A DNA stretch of 64,000 nucleotides from Cyclobacterium sp. SYSU L10401 (GCF_010993705.1 NZ_WOFO01000008.1:172112-236111), one strand, 5' to 3'; shown: positions 27,101 through 34,552, counted from the stretch's first letter. Notes: generated from the letters alone by a model not told the origin. Program-made: numbers and translations.

Positions 27101-27616
27101 CCACTATATGCGCAAATGGGGCCGGTCAATGGTATGGTGGTAGAAGATGTCAATCAGGATGGGCACCTGGATGTATTATTGGTAGGGAATGACCATGGCA
27201 ATGAAATATTTACAGGTAAGATGGATGCCCACACAGGATTGCTTTTATTGGGGGATGGTAAAGGTAATTTTGAACCCAAAAGGTCTGCAGAAAGTGGTTT
27301 TTTGGTTGCCGGCGATGCCAAAGCAGCAGTGAAATTGGTGGATGCTCAGGGTAAATACCTGTATGTGGCTTCGCAGAACAGAGGGAAATTACTGGCATTT
27401 ACCCGGGAAATGCCGGGTCATAGGGCAATCACCTTGTCGGATGAGGTGCAAAAAGTACTTTACACCCTGGAAGGAGGGAAAACCAGGGTAGTAGAAATAC
27501 CCTATGGTAGTGGCTATCTTTCTCAATCCAGTCGTAATATTCTTATTCCGGAGGAAGCAGAGCAAATCCAGGCCTTTGATTTTAAAGGAGCTCCGGTGTC
27601 AATAGGAGGTTACTAA
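24101..27616 (+). CDS. Giant FG-GAP/VCBS-repeat lipoprotein with ASPIC/UnbV domain
   Basis: A 1171-residue lipoprotein (Cys19 in LCWSC). It carries at least fourteen calcium-type loops of the DxDxDG pattern, for example DFNKDGRPDLFF, DINADGWPDIYV, DFDRDGLLDLYV, DLDGDGDLDYVV and DVNGDGRVDLVVV. These mark two seven-bladed beta-propeller-like blocks. Between them, near residues 490-590, is the ASPIC/UnbV module (EQYTSRGYMSVVEDVVHFGLG, VLWPDGR). Such proteins sit on the cell surface, bind calcium, and are very often encoded next to susCD pairs in this phylum; no enzyme activity has been assigned to them. It follows the susCD operon by 97 bp across a terminator, so it is either separately transcribed or reached by read-through. 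Confidence 0.93.
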   Translation: MNFLRLFLFFTAIWLCWSCQKDPKLFELLPPAKTGITFSNDITETDSFNILTEEYIFNGGGVAVADFNKDGRPDLFFTGNEVPNKLYLNKGDLKFEDVSTAAGIEASDKWATGIAVVDINADGWPDIYVCAAMYPQNRNNLLFVHQGLDDNGIPYFEDMAEKYGVHEAGNSMGAAFFDFDRDGLLDLYVLNNEQNNILPGNYREKISDGTAINNDQLYRNQGDGTFINVSHEAGITIEGFGLGLAIADINQDGWPDIYICNDYLSNDLLYINNGDGTFSNEIKQLIRHQSMFSMGVDVADYNNDGLLDIVTLDMLGETNYRKKTTIGGESYSRYINNERWGYEYQHVRNMLHLNNGPGIPFSEIGMMAGIHQTDWSWSPLFMDADNDGFRDLLVTNGFPRDITDKDFADYRADVGNVASNKQLLDSIPIIKIPNYAFKNNRDLRFQNQGKEWGLDIPSFSNGAAYADLDGDGDLDYVVNNINDSAFLFENKLNQDKAAPGFLRIKLNGPPDNPMGFGVKMVLVMDNGDIQYHEQYTSRGYMSVVEDVVHFGLGNDKIPQKLQVLWPDGRFQEIPLSLENQYLRVSYNDSDPAKGIPEFPFSSKTSLPFFTEVTTQLALDHHHQEEDKIDFNLQRTIPHKLTQSGPGLAVGDVNGDGLDDLLVGAAAGYLPKIYLQQAEGGFQPFEAFEPDETAQFEDMGLLLLDMDNDGDLDLYAVSGSNEFAAGSPNYYDRIYLNDGKGNFGLAEDALPLIASSGTTVRASDWDGDGLLDLFVGGRTPYGRYPFPDNSFLLKNQGGRLVDVTDELAPGLKQIGMVTDAIWSDVNGDGRVDLVVVGDYMPITVFVNRGEKFEQLSQTGLEDHTGWWNSIVSGDFDEDGDMDYIVGNVGLNNLWGTTMEKPVTLIAKDFDGNGSVDPVTFAHFKNDEGSYEAFPVHFWNELYGQSTLFRRKFDRYKSYARSNIHTLFTPEELEGALILKANQPASVFVENLGNGKFEMHPLPLYAQMGPVNGMVVEDVNQDGHLDVLLVGNDHGNEIFTGKMDAHTGLLLLGDGKGNFEPKRSAESGFLVAGDAKAAVKLVDAQGKYLYVASQNRGKLLAFTREMPGHRAITLSDEVQKVLYTLEGGKTRVVEIPYGSGYLSQSSRNILIPEEAEQIQAFDFKGAPVSIGGY

Positions 27617-27650
27617 GACAAGGGAACTTGTTGTGATGAATTTTTGAATC

Positions 27651-28949
27651 TCAATCATCTACGGCCGCACCTACCATTTGTTTGAATTTCCAGGCCGTCT
27701 GATCTCCGGTGCCTCCCTGGGTTTGCTTCATGATGATGCCAATGACCTCTTCTTGTGGGTCCGCAAAGTATTGGGTATTGAAATAGCCACCCCATACAAA
27801 AGTACCCGGACTCCCTAGTCCTCCTTTGGCCTGACCCCGTTTGGTCAATACACCAAAAGCCAGCCCGTAATGCTGATCAGCCCCCCCATATAGATCCAGG
27901 GTTTGATCTGCCATCATGGTGGCAATCGTCGTCCTGCTTAAAAATCTTTTGCCATTTAACTCCCCACCATTGAGATACATCTGAAGAAAAGTGGCGTAAT
28001 CTTTAGCGGTACTTGACAGGCCGGCACCTCCTGAGAAAAAGGTTTTGGCACCTTTTACGGGATAATCTACATCATAAAAGGTATTGGGGTAGTCCTCCCA
28101 TTGGTCATTTACCTTGTGTTGTATGGACACCAGCCTTTCAGCTTTGGATGCGGGCAGGTAAAAACCGGTGTCTTCCATGCCCAAAGGTCCAAATAACCTT
28201 TCCTGAAGGAAGGCCTCAAAAGTCATTCCCGACATGATTTCAACGAAATAGCCCAATACATCCAAGCCCAGGCTATAGGTATATTTTTCACCTGGATTAT
28301 GGTGCAAGGGTAGCTTAGCCAATTTCAAGACCACGTCTTTGATTTTTACATCCTCCGCGGTAAACAGATCAGTAGTCCCGGCTTTATGGTAAATCATTTT
28401 CATTCTTTCATCTCCGTCAATTACCCCATAACCCAGACCGGAGGTGTGGGTAAGTAAATGCCGGATGGTTATTTCCCTGCTGGCGGGACGGGTGGTGTAT
28501 GTGGTATCCGCATAGCGAAAATTGACCAGTACCTGGGGGTTTTTAAATTCAGGAATGTACTTGGAAATAGGGTCGTCCAATTGAAATTTACCTTCCTCCC
28601 AAAGCATCATTACTGCAGTGGAAGTAATGGCCTTGGACTGCGAAGCTATCCGGAAAATGGCATCTTTTTGAAGTTTTTTTCCGCCGGCATTGGATTGGCC
28701 ATAGGCCTCGTGAAAAATAATTTTTCCCTTCCTGGCAATCAGTGCTACAGCTCCTGGAATGGTGTTTTCTGCTACTGCCGCTGCCAACATTTCATCTATG
28801 CGGTCCAGCCTTTCACTAGACATGCCTGCCTGTAAGGCATTACCTTCAGTTAAAAACGGAGATTTTTGTTGGGAATTGGTCTGGGCATAAATGCCAGCCA
28901 TGCCTTGAAGAAAAACAAATAATAGCAAAAAGGATTTTTTAATAACCAT
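27651..28949 (-). CDS. Secreted serine hydrolase, beta-lactamase/family VIII esterase type
   Basis: A 432-residue protein with a signal peptide (cleavage near IYA-Q, residue 22) and the class C beta-lactamase fold. The nucleophile motif SxxK is SQSK at residues 103-106. The second motif is YTYSLGLDVLG: where class C beta-lactamases have YxN, this has the YSxxxDV pattern seen in EstB-like family VIII carboxylesterases. A glycine-rich GSPGTFVWGG near the C-terminus takes the place of the KTG box. I therefore favour a periplasmic or secreted esterase/peptidase-like hydrolase over an antibiotic resistance enzyme. It is convergent with the FG-GAP gene, with 34 bp between the stops. Confidence 0.87.
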   Translation of the reverse strand: MVIKKSFLLLFVFLQGMAGIYAQTNSQQKSPFLTEGNALQAGMSSERLDRIDEMLAAAVAENTIPGAVALIARKGKIIFHEAYGQSNAGGKKLQKDAIFRIASQSKAITSTAVMMLWEEGKFQLDDPISKYIPEFKNPQVLVNFRYADTTYTTRPASREITIRHLLTHTSGLGYGVIDGDERMKMIYHKAGTTDLFTAEDVKIKDVVLKLAKLPLHHNPGEKYTYSLGLDVLGYFVEIMSGMTFEAFLQERLFGPLGMEDTGFYLPASKAERLVSIQHKVNDQWEDYPNTFYDVDYPVKGAKTFFSGGAGLSSTAKDYATFLQMYLNGGELNGKRFLSRTTIATMMADQTLDLYGGADQHYGLAFGVLTKRGQAKGGLGSPGTFVWGGYFNTQYFADPQEEVIGIIMKQTQGGTGDQTAWKFKQMVGAAVDD

Positions 28950-29386
28950 AAGTGAGAAAGGGATTGAATTTATTCTGATTTTTTACTGGATGAAAGTAAG
29001 CAATTATTATAGTAAATCATTGTTTTTACGATTGAAATATTTTTGAACCTGAGCGGGAAATGTCTCATCGCCAATCGCATTTAATAGGCGTAGAAATATT
29101 TTCAAAGGGTCAAAAACTTGTCCTGCACGGAAGGATGGAAATGCCTTTCCCGAATTTGATTTGTGAGAATCTCACATCCTTTCCCCACTGTGTGTCGCCT
29201 CCCTCATTTTCGCCTGCCTCAGGCAGGCTTGATTTTCAAAGTGAAAGAGGTACTTAAACCGGGACTATGCATTAGGAATCGTATTAGATAGGCTAATGCA
29301 TATTTCGGATTAAACAGTTTATTTTTCTTTTAGGGTGGTCTGGGTCAATAAATGCCGTAATAATTTTTCAGGTATTTAAATAGGTG
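28950..29386. other. Spacer with three perfect palindromes
   Basis: About 440 bp with no gene I can support. It contains TGTGAGA-A-TCTCACA (29162-29176), GCCTGCCT-C-AGGCAGGC (29212-29228) and TATGCATTAG (29266-29275) facing CTAATGCATA (29293-29302) over 17 nt. The GC-rich second one resembles dispersed REP-type repeats. The region may be the remains of a mobile element or hold binding sites. Confidence 0.5.
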
Positions 29387-29394
29387 TAATTTTG
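29387..29394 (+). promoter_or_regulatory. -7 box of the CDF transporter gene
   Basis: TAATTTTG is a perfect TAnnTTTG, 23 nt before the GTG start. TTTC at 29366-29369 could serve as a weak -33 box with 17 nt between. It supports the GTG start at 29418. Confidence 0.5.
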
Positions 29395-29417
29395 GATCCA
29401 AATCAGGAAAATAAAAT

Positions 29418-30428
29418 GTGAATCCAGAAAAGAGGCGTCTCATAATATGGTCCGTAGCCATCAGCCTGCTGCTACTGACCATTAAATTTTATTCATTTTA
29501 CATTACCCGTTCAAATGCCATATTAACAGATGCCATGGAGAGCATTGTCAATGTGGTGGCTTCCTGTTTTGCGCTTTACAGCATTTATTTAAGTGGGCTA
29601 CCCAAAGATAGCAATCATCCTTATGGGCATGGTAAAATTGAATTTTTCAGTGCCGGAATTGAAGGAACGCTAATCATTGTCGCAGGTGTTTTTATCATTT
29701 ACCAGGCCATTCTCGGATTGATATTTCCTCAGGAGTTAAATGATTTGCCCATAGGGATGGCACTTGTTGGTTTTTCCGGAATAGTCAATGGATTTTTAGG
29801 TTATTTGCTTCAAAAAAAAGGGAAGCTGCTAAACAGCATTACACTGGAAGCTGATGGCAGACACCTTTCCACCGATGCAATAAGTAGTTTTGTATTGATA
29901 GGTGGCATTGGAATCATTTATTTCTCTGGCTGGAATTTTCTGGACAGTATCATTTCAATGGCCTTTGCCGTTTATATCATATACAATGGTTATTTTTTGG
30001 TACGGCGCTCTGTGGCAGGTTTGATGGATGAATCTAACCCGGAAACCATCAATCTGACGGTGAAAATGCTGAATCAAAACCGAAAGCAGAATTGGATCGA
30101 TATCCATAACATGCGGGTCCAGCAATATGGTGGAGATAGCCATATCGATTTGCATTTGACCTTACCTTATTACTTTGATTTGGTGAGTGTGCACGATGAG
30201 GTACATGAGCTGGAGGAAGTGCTGGAAAAAAGCCTCCCGGGATATGTTGAAGTATTTGTCCATGCCGACCCCTGCCTTCCTGATTCTTGCTGTCACTACT
30301 GTCAGGTAAAGGACTGCCCGGTCAGAAAATATCCCCGATCAAAAAAGATCCAATGGACGGCGGACAACATGTCCAAAAATCAAAAACACTACCATGAACT
30401 GAGCCATTACAAGCAGAAAAAACAATAA
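29418..30428 (+). CDS. Cation diffusion facilitator transporter with Cys-rich tail
   Basis: A 336-residue inner-membrane metal exporter of the CDF family (Zn, Fe, Mn or Co against protons). It starts at GTG. Six membrane segments are visible. Metal-site residues lie in segment 2 (TDAMESIVN, Asp38 and Glu41) and segment 5 (HLSTD, His149 and Asp153), with the HPYGHGKIE loop between. The C-terminal cytosolic ferredoxin-like domain follows (HNMRVQQYGGDSHIDLHLTL). After the usual domain end near residue 290 comes a short segment with five cysteines (CLPDSCCHYCQVKDC) and then a basic tail, which may be an extra metal-sensing or cluster-binding site. The gene stands alone, with a -7 box upstream. 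Confidence 0.9.
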   Translation: MNPEKRRLIIWSVAISLLLLTIKFYSFYITRSNAILTDAMESIVNVVASCFALYSIYLSGLPKDSNHPYGHGKIEFFSAGIEGTLIIVAGVFIIYQAILGLIFPQELNDLPIGMALVGFSGIVNGFLGYLLQKKGKLLNSITLEADGRHLSTDAISSFVLIGGIGIIYFSGWNFLDSIISMAFAVYIIYNGYFLVRRSVAGLMDESNPETINLTVKMLNQNRKQNWIDIHNMRVQQYGGDSHIDLHLTLPYYFDLVSVHDEVHELEEVLEKSLPGYVEVFVHADPCLPDSCCHYCQVKDCPVRKYPRSKKIQWTADNMSKNQKHYHELSHYKQKKQ

Positions 30429-30666
30429 ATACCCTTTCATTGTTTTAAACTTTTCAAATTTTTTTCCGGATAAAAAAATTATTATTTTGATAAAATAAAT
30501 AGTAATATTTGTCGTTTAAAGCAGGTTTTTTGCCGTAACATTGTTTTTTTAACAATATAGAACTTAGCTTTTGTTGGGTAATCAAAATATTTGTATATAT
30601 AAAATTTTGTTTTATATCCTATTATTTGTATCTTAATACCGTGGTATTCATCTAAATATTGGAGTC
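30429..30666. other. AT-rich spacer after the CDF gene
   Basis: 238 bp, very AT-rich, with no normal gene. It leads into a short frame at 30667. Several TTTG strings occur (near 30510 and 30590), but none pairs cleanly with a TAnnTTTG box. Confidence 0.3.
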
Positions 30667-30747
30667 ATGAAAGATAAACAATTTACTGTACTTATAATGG
30701 TTTCTGCAATAATCTGGTTGTTGATAATTGGTTTTATCATCATTTGA
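30667..30747 (+). CDS. Possible 26-residue single-span membrane peptide
   Basis: A 26-codon frame starting with ATG: a charged start (MKDKQF), then an unbroken hydrophobic stretch of about 19 residues (VLIMVSAIIWLLIIGFIII) to the stop. This is the layout of small membrane proteins: one transmembrane helix and a positive cytosolic end. It is too short for normal gene calling. It sits alone in a 430-bp spacer between the CDF gene and the convergent M3 peptidase terminator. I have no homologue in mind. It could act on the CDF transporter or be a toxin-like peptide, or it may be chance in AT-rich DNA. Confidence 0.35.
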   Translation: MKDKQFTVLIMVSAIIWLLIIGFIII

Positions 30748-30822
30748 TTGATATCATCCATTTTGTTTCCTACCTATTTTTCCGATATACGGAGCTAGTC
30801 AGTTTGATCCGTAATGAGTTTT

Positions 30823-30852
30823 CAAAAGGGGCATCTTTTCGGTGCCCCTTTG
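30823..30852 (-). terminator. Hairpin terminator of the M3 peptidase gene
   Basis: CAAAAGGGGCA (30823-30833) pairs with TGCCCCTTTG (30843-30852) around a 9-nt loop. It lies 8 nt beyond the - strand stop codon and ends in a short T-run on that strand. Confidence 0.7.
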
Positions 30853-30860
30853 TACTATGA

Positions 30861-32891
30861 TCAAACCAACAGGCCCGCCCTTTTGATCAAGGCATCTGGT
30901 TTGGGAGATCTACCCCTGAATTTCTTATACAATATATCCGGGTGTTCTTTACCTCCCATGGCCAAAATATTATCCCTAAAAGAGCTTGCCGTTTTTTTAT
31001 CAAAAATCCCTTTTTCAAGAAACAATTCAAAGGCATCCGCATCCAGCACTTCCGCCCATTTGTAACTGTAGTACCCTGCAGCATAGCCTCCCTGAAAAAT
31101 ATGCGAAAAGGAAGGGCTCATCATGGTGCCGGCTACGGGTTTCAGTAACTCAGTAGATTTCATAACCTCTTTTTCGAAGGCAAAAACATCTTCAATTTTA
31201 TCTGGGTCGGCAGTATGGTAAGCCATGTCCAGTAATCCCAGACTGATTTGTCTGACGGTCTGATACCCCTGGTGAAAATTAGCTGCTTTTTTTATCCTTT
31301 CAATGAGCATTTTCGGTATGGGTTCTCCGGTTTGATAATGTTTGGCAAAAAGATCCAAACAGTCTTTCTCATAACACCAGTTCTCAAATATTTGCGAGGG
31401 GAGCTCCACAAAATCCCAATATACATTGGTGCCGGACAGTGACTCAAAGGTGCCATTGGCCAGCATGCCATGCAAGGCATGCCCAAACTCATGAAATAAG
31501 GTGGTCACCTCATTGAATGTCAATAAGGAAGGCTTGGTTTTGGTAGGTTTGGTGAAATTACAAACAATGGATACATGAGGCCTTTGTTCCGAATCCCCTG
31601 TTTTTTTCTGGCCCCTGTATACGGTCATCCATGCGCCGTTTCTTTTGCCCGGTCTGGGGAAGAAGTCGGCATACAGCACTGCCAGGTGTTTTCCATGCTC
31701 ATCTTTCACTTCATAGGCCTTTACCTCCGGATGATATACGGGGATCCCGGAATGCTCTTCAAATGAAAGGCCATATAATTTTTTTGCCGTTGCAAATACC
31801 CCTGCTATGGTGCTGTTCAACTCAAAATAGGGTTTCAGTAGCTCATCATCTACCTCATATTTTTCCATCTTAAGTTGTTCAGCATAGTAGCTGATATCCC
31901 ATTTTTGCAGGTCATTCAATTGATCTTTTTTTCTGGCAAATGCAGCCAATTCCGCAACCTCTTCCTTGGCTTTGGGCAGCGCCTTTTCCAAGAGTTCGTT
32001 TAAAAAGGAAAGTACCTGATCGCCGTCAGCAGCCATCCTTTCTTCCAAAACAAAAGCGGCGAAGTTTTCATAGCCCAGAAGTTTGGCCCTTCTATTTTTT
32101 GATTGGAGGATCTTTTTGATGATTTCCTGATTGTCTAAATCATCACCTTTACAGGCTTTGGTATTGTAAGCAATAAAAAGTTTCTTTCTTAATGCCCTTT
32201 TGCTGGCATAGGTCATAAAAGGTATGTAACTGGGAAAGGCCAGCGTAAATATCCACTTGCCCTTTTTACCTTTTTCCTCCGCAGTCTGAGAGGCAGCCTC
32301 TACCACTCCCTCCGGAAGTCCGTCGAGGTCCTTCTCTTCAGAAATCACCAATTCATATTTATTCGTTTCATTCAACACGTTTTCTCCAAACTGTAATCCC
32401 AACCTGGACAGTTGCTGATCAATTTCGCGAAGCTTCTTTTTACCTTCCTCATCCAGAAGCGCACCATTTCTGATAAAAGATTTATAGGTTTTTTCCAATA
32501 AGGTGGTCTCCTCTGTATTGAGATCCAACTGCTCTTTTTGGTCATAAACCTTTTTAACCTGTTCAAATAAATCCTCGTCCAGCAATACATCATTGCTATG
32601 CGCCGAAAGCAGGGGAGAAATTTCTTTTGCCAGCCGCTGGATTTCATCATTGGTTTCTGCAGCATTGAGATTGAAGAACAGGGATGCTGATCTGGATAAT
32701 TTCTCTCCGGAATGGTCCAGGGCAACAATGGTGTTATAAAAATCAGGTTGAGAATTTTCCTTTATCAATTTTATTTCTTCCCGGGCAAGTTCTATGGCAG
32801 ATTGAATGGCAGGCAGGAAATGTTCATTTTTTATCTGGTGAAATGGGGCTGTTTCAAATGGGGTATTAAAATTTTCCAATAATGGATTCAT
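30861..32891 (-). CDS. M3-family oligopeptidase (Dcp/OpdA type)
   Basis: A 676-residue zinc metallopeptidase with the HEFGH motif at residues 467-471 (His467 and His471 bind zinc, Glu468 is catalytic). The third zinc ligand Glu lies in the downstream helix (VELPSQIFENW). A long helical N-terminal half forms the closed channel of the thimet-like fold. There is no signal peptide, so it degrades short peptides in the cytoplasm. Length is standard for peptidyl-dipeptidase Dcp/oligopeptidase A. It is divergent from the DinB-fold gene with only 45 bp between start codons and is followed by its own terminator. Whether it is a dipeptidyl-carboxypeptidase or an endopeptidase cannot be decided from motifs. 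Confidence 0.95.
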   Translation of the reverse strand: MNPLLENFNTPFETAPFHQIKNEHFLPAIQSAIELAREEIKLIKENSQPDFYNTIVALDHSGEKLSRSASLFFNLNAAETNDEIQRLAKEISPLLSAHSNDVLLDEDLFEQVKKVYDQKEQLDLNTEETTLLEKTYKSFIRNGALLDEEGKKKLREIDQQLSRLGLQFGENVLNETNKYELVISEEKDLDGLPEGVVEAASQTAEEKGKKGKWIFTLAFPSYIPFMTYASKRALRKKLFIAYNTKACKGDDLDNQEIIKKILQSKNRRAKLLGYENFAAFVLEERMAADGDQVLSFLNELLEKALPKAKEEVAELAAFARKKDQLNDLQKWDISYYAEQLKMEKYEVDDELLKPYFELNSTIAGVFATAKKLYGLSFEEHSGIPVYHPEVKAYEVKDEHGKHLAVLYADFFPRPGKRNGAWMTVYRGQKKTGDSEQRPHVSIVCNFTKPTKTKPSLLTFNEVTTLFHEFGHALHGMLANGTFESLSGTNVYWDFVELPSQIFENWCYEKDCLDLFAKHYQTGEPIPKMLIERIKKAANFHQGYQTVRQISLGLLDMAYHTADPDKIEDVFAFEKEVMKSTELLKPVAGTMMSPSFSHIFQGGYAAGYYSYKWAEVLDADAFELFLEKGIFDKKTASSFRDNILAMGGKEHPDILYKKFRGRSPKPDALIKRAGLLV

Positions 32892-32901
32892 AGCTATTTT
32901 T

Positions 32902-32928
32902 TATATTTGAATTCAATATGCAAAAATA
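32902..32928. promoter_or_regulatory. Back-to-back -7 boxes between the M3 peptidase and DinB-fold genes
   Basis: TATATTTG at 32902-32909 serves the + strand gene (ATG at 32937). CAAAAATA at 32921-32928 reads TATTTTTG on the - strand for the peptidase (ATG at 32891). Both match TAnnTTTG fully. The two promoters overlap inside 45 bp, so they should compete for polymerase. Confidence 0.6.
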
Positions 32929-32936
32929 GCAAAATT

Positions 32937-33476
32937 ATGGAGACTATTTTGGGACTAAAAATACCTGAAGACGGTTCTTATAATCCTTTTTATAAAAGGT
33001 ACATAGACCTGGTTGCAGGTAAAAACCTCCGGGATGTTTCAAGTGAACAGGAAGAACAGGTGGTTTCGATCTTTCAGCCGCTCACTTCCAGTATGGGACA
33101 GGTAACTTATCAAACAGGAAAATGGTCCCTGAATCAGGTTTTGGGACATATTGTGGACACCGAAAAAATCATGCACTTCAGGGCGCTATGTATCAGTAGG
33201 GGGGAAACAGCCGCCTTTCCGGGGTTTGATCAGAATAGCTACGTTGAAACAGCGGCATTTAATAACGTATCTAATCAGGAGCTTTTGTCCTCTTTTTTAT
33301 TAAACCGGCAGCTTTTTTGGCAATTTACCCGTACCATACCTATGGAGCAGTGGAATGGAATAGGGGAAGTAAGTGGTTACCCCATGTCGCTTCATGCGCT
33401 GGTGCATATTATATTTGGTCACCTGGAACATCACCTGGTTTTGATCCGGCAGCATTACCTCCCCTTATTGGCCTGA
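32937..33476 (+). CDS. DinB-fold putative metal-dependent protein
   Basis: A 179-residue protein of the DinB/YfiT-like four-helix-bundle superfamily. The metal-binding histidines are visible: GHIVDTEK in the second helix and the HLEHH pair in the last helix. Members bind a divalent metal and many are thiol transferases or have no known function; they are not the DNA polymerase DinB. I start at the ATG at 32937 because a perfect -7 box lies 27 nt before it, and the in-frame codons further upstream overlap that box. A short terminator hairpin follows. Confidence 0.82.
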   Translation: METILGLKIPEDGSYNPFYKRYIDLVAGKNLRDVSSEQEEQVVSIFQPLTSSMGQVTYQTGKWSLNQVLGHIVDTEKIMHFRALCISRGETAAFPGFDQNSYVETAAFNNVSNQELLSSFLLNRQLFWQFTRTIPMEQWNGIGEVSGYPMSLHALVHIIFGHLEHHLVLIRQHYLPLLA

Positions 33477-33503
33477 TTTCCTTAACTGTGATTTTTATTA
33501 CTG

Positions 33504-33524
33504 AATGGGTTGGCCCATTTTTTT
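33504..33524 (+). terminator. Short hairpin terminator between the DinB-fold gene and trxA
   Basis: AATGGG (33504-33509) pairs with CCCATT (33514-33519) over a 4-nt loop and is followed by a T-run. The stem is only 6 bp, so termination may be partial. Confidence 0.6.
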
Positions 33525-33531
33525 AAATTTG
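33524..33531 (+). promoter_or_regulatory. -7 box of the thioredoxin gene
   Basis: TAAATTTG matches TAnnTTTG fully and lies 22 nt before the ATG at 33554, immediately after the preceding terminator. No good -33 box at the normal distance was found. Confidence 0.5.
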
Positions 33532-33553
33532 TAGTAAATTAAATTCAAATATC

Positions 33554-33871
33554 ATGGCAAGTGGAAAAAATTTCTCTGAACTCATCAATGGTGACCAGCC
33601 GGTACTGGTGGATTTCTATGCTACCTGGTGTGGACCCTGCCAAATGATGCAGCCTATACTACAGGAAACTGCTTCAAAAGTAGGCGATAAGGCCAAAATT
33701 TTAAAAATTGATGTGGATAAAAACCCCCTGGCTGCCAGTAAGTTTCAGGTAAGGGGAGTCCCCACATTGATCCTTTTTCATAAAGGAAAGCCTGTATGGC
33801 GGCAATCAGGAGTAGTACCTGCCCACCAATTGGTGCAAGTGATTCAACAGCATGCTTTGCAGGATGCCTGA
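33554..33871 (+). CDS. trxA: Thioredoxin
   Basis: A 105-residue cytosolic thioredoxin with the full active site WCGPC at residues 25-29 and the cis-proline loop GVPT near residue 75. The buried Asp20 (VDFYATW) is present. It reduces protein disulfides using electrons from thioredoxin reductase. There is no signal peptide, and the length is standard. It is monocistronic to judge by a terminator and a promoter box just upstream and a convergent neighbour downstream. Several thioredoxins are usual in this phylum, so it may not be the main one. Confidence 0.94.
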   Translation: MASGKNFSELINGDQPVLVDFYATWCGPCQMMQPILQETASKVGDKAKILKIDVDKNPLAASKFQVRGVPTLILFHKGKPVWRQSGVVPAHQLVQVIQQHALQDA

Positions 33872-33886
33872 TCGGCCGGGTAATGC

Positions 33887-34366
33887 TTACCGCTTCTTGA
33901 AGGACCAGGTTATCTCAAAGGTGGCAACGATATTTCCATCAGGATGATACCCGGTAACGGGCACCAGGACGGTTTCAACATCTCCGGAGACTTGTAATTT
34001 ATCTATGGCCTCCGAAATCTTTTTACCCTCCTTACATTTCATGGTGACCGTTTGGTTGGCCTTTTTGCTGAAATCGGCTTTAAAACCTGTCACCAGCATT
34101 GAAATGGATGGGCTATCGGATAGATGAAGCATGCAAAGGATTCCGGATGCCAGTTCTGCTGTTCCAGACAAGGCAGAAAAGTAGATGGAGCGAAAGGGGT
34201 TTTTAGACCGGTAGTTGAAAGGTACCGTTGTATGGCATTCTATAAGGTCCAGTTTTTTTAAACGGCTTCCCCAAAAGATTACTGATGGTAGGTTTTGTAG
34301 CATGTACCACCAAAAAGAGGGTAAGGTAGTAATTGACTTATGAAAGCTTTGCTGTGAGGGGCTCAT
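33887..34366 (-). CDS. DUF4442 hotdog-fold protein
   Basis: A 159-residue cytosolic protein matching the DUF4442 family of hotdog-fold, thioesterase-like proteins. The conserved pieces are PFNYRSKNPFRSIYFSALSG, a helix with GTAELASG, and the closing beta strands VATFEITWSF. The RSKNPFRSIYFSA block is the family's signature near the presumed active site. The substrate (an acyl-CoA or other thioester) is unknown. It is convergent with trxA, with 15 bp between the coding ends. Confidence 0.82.
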   Translation of the reverse strand: MSPSQQSFHKSITTLPSFWWYMLQNLPSVIFWGSRLKKLDLIECHTTVPFNYRSKNPFRSIYFSALSGTAELASGILCMLHLSDSPSISMLVTGFKADFSKKANQTVTMKCKEGKKISEAIDKLQVSGDVETVLVPVTGYHPDGNIVATFEITWSFKKR

Positions 34367-34442
34367 CTATATTTTCACTTTATGGTAGGAAAGCTGATTA
34401 ATATAAGCTTTCCTTAGGTATGATCCAATGGATCAATAAAAT

Positions 34443-34473
34443 AAAAAACCGCAACCAAAATGGCTGCGGTTTT
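34443..34473 (-). terminator. Rho-independent terminator of the CHRD-repeat gene
   Basis: AAAACCGCA (34445-34453) pairs with TGCGGTTTT (34465-34473), and three further pairs form inside the loop. On the - strand the T-run follows the stem. It lies 80 nt after the stop codon of the CHRD gene. Confidence 0.85.
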
Positions 34474-34552
34474 GTAGCATATAAACCCATAATACTCGAT
34501 TCAATCCATTTATCGATCTTCCGTGAAAGAAGTGTCTGGTCAATTTCCTTTT

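Noticed and set aside
27618-27631. ACAAG-GGAA-CTTGT hairpin after the FG-GAP gene as a terminator
   Set aside because: Only 5 bp with no T-run; too weak to call.
27651-28949. Calling the class C-type hydrolase an antibiotic resistance beta-lactamase
   Set aside because: The second and third motifs differ from those of AmpC and fit family VIII esterases better.
29060-29257. 65-codon + strand frame upstream of the CDF gene
   Set aside because: It runs through two perfect palindromes, which would be unusual in a real protein gene, and its translation looks random.
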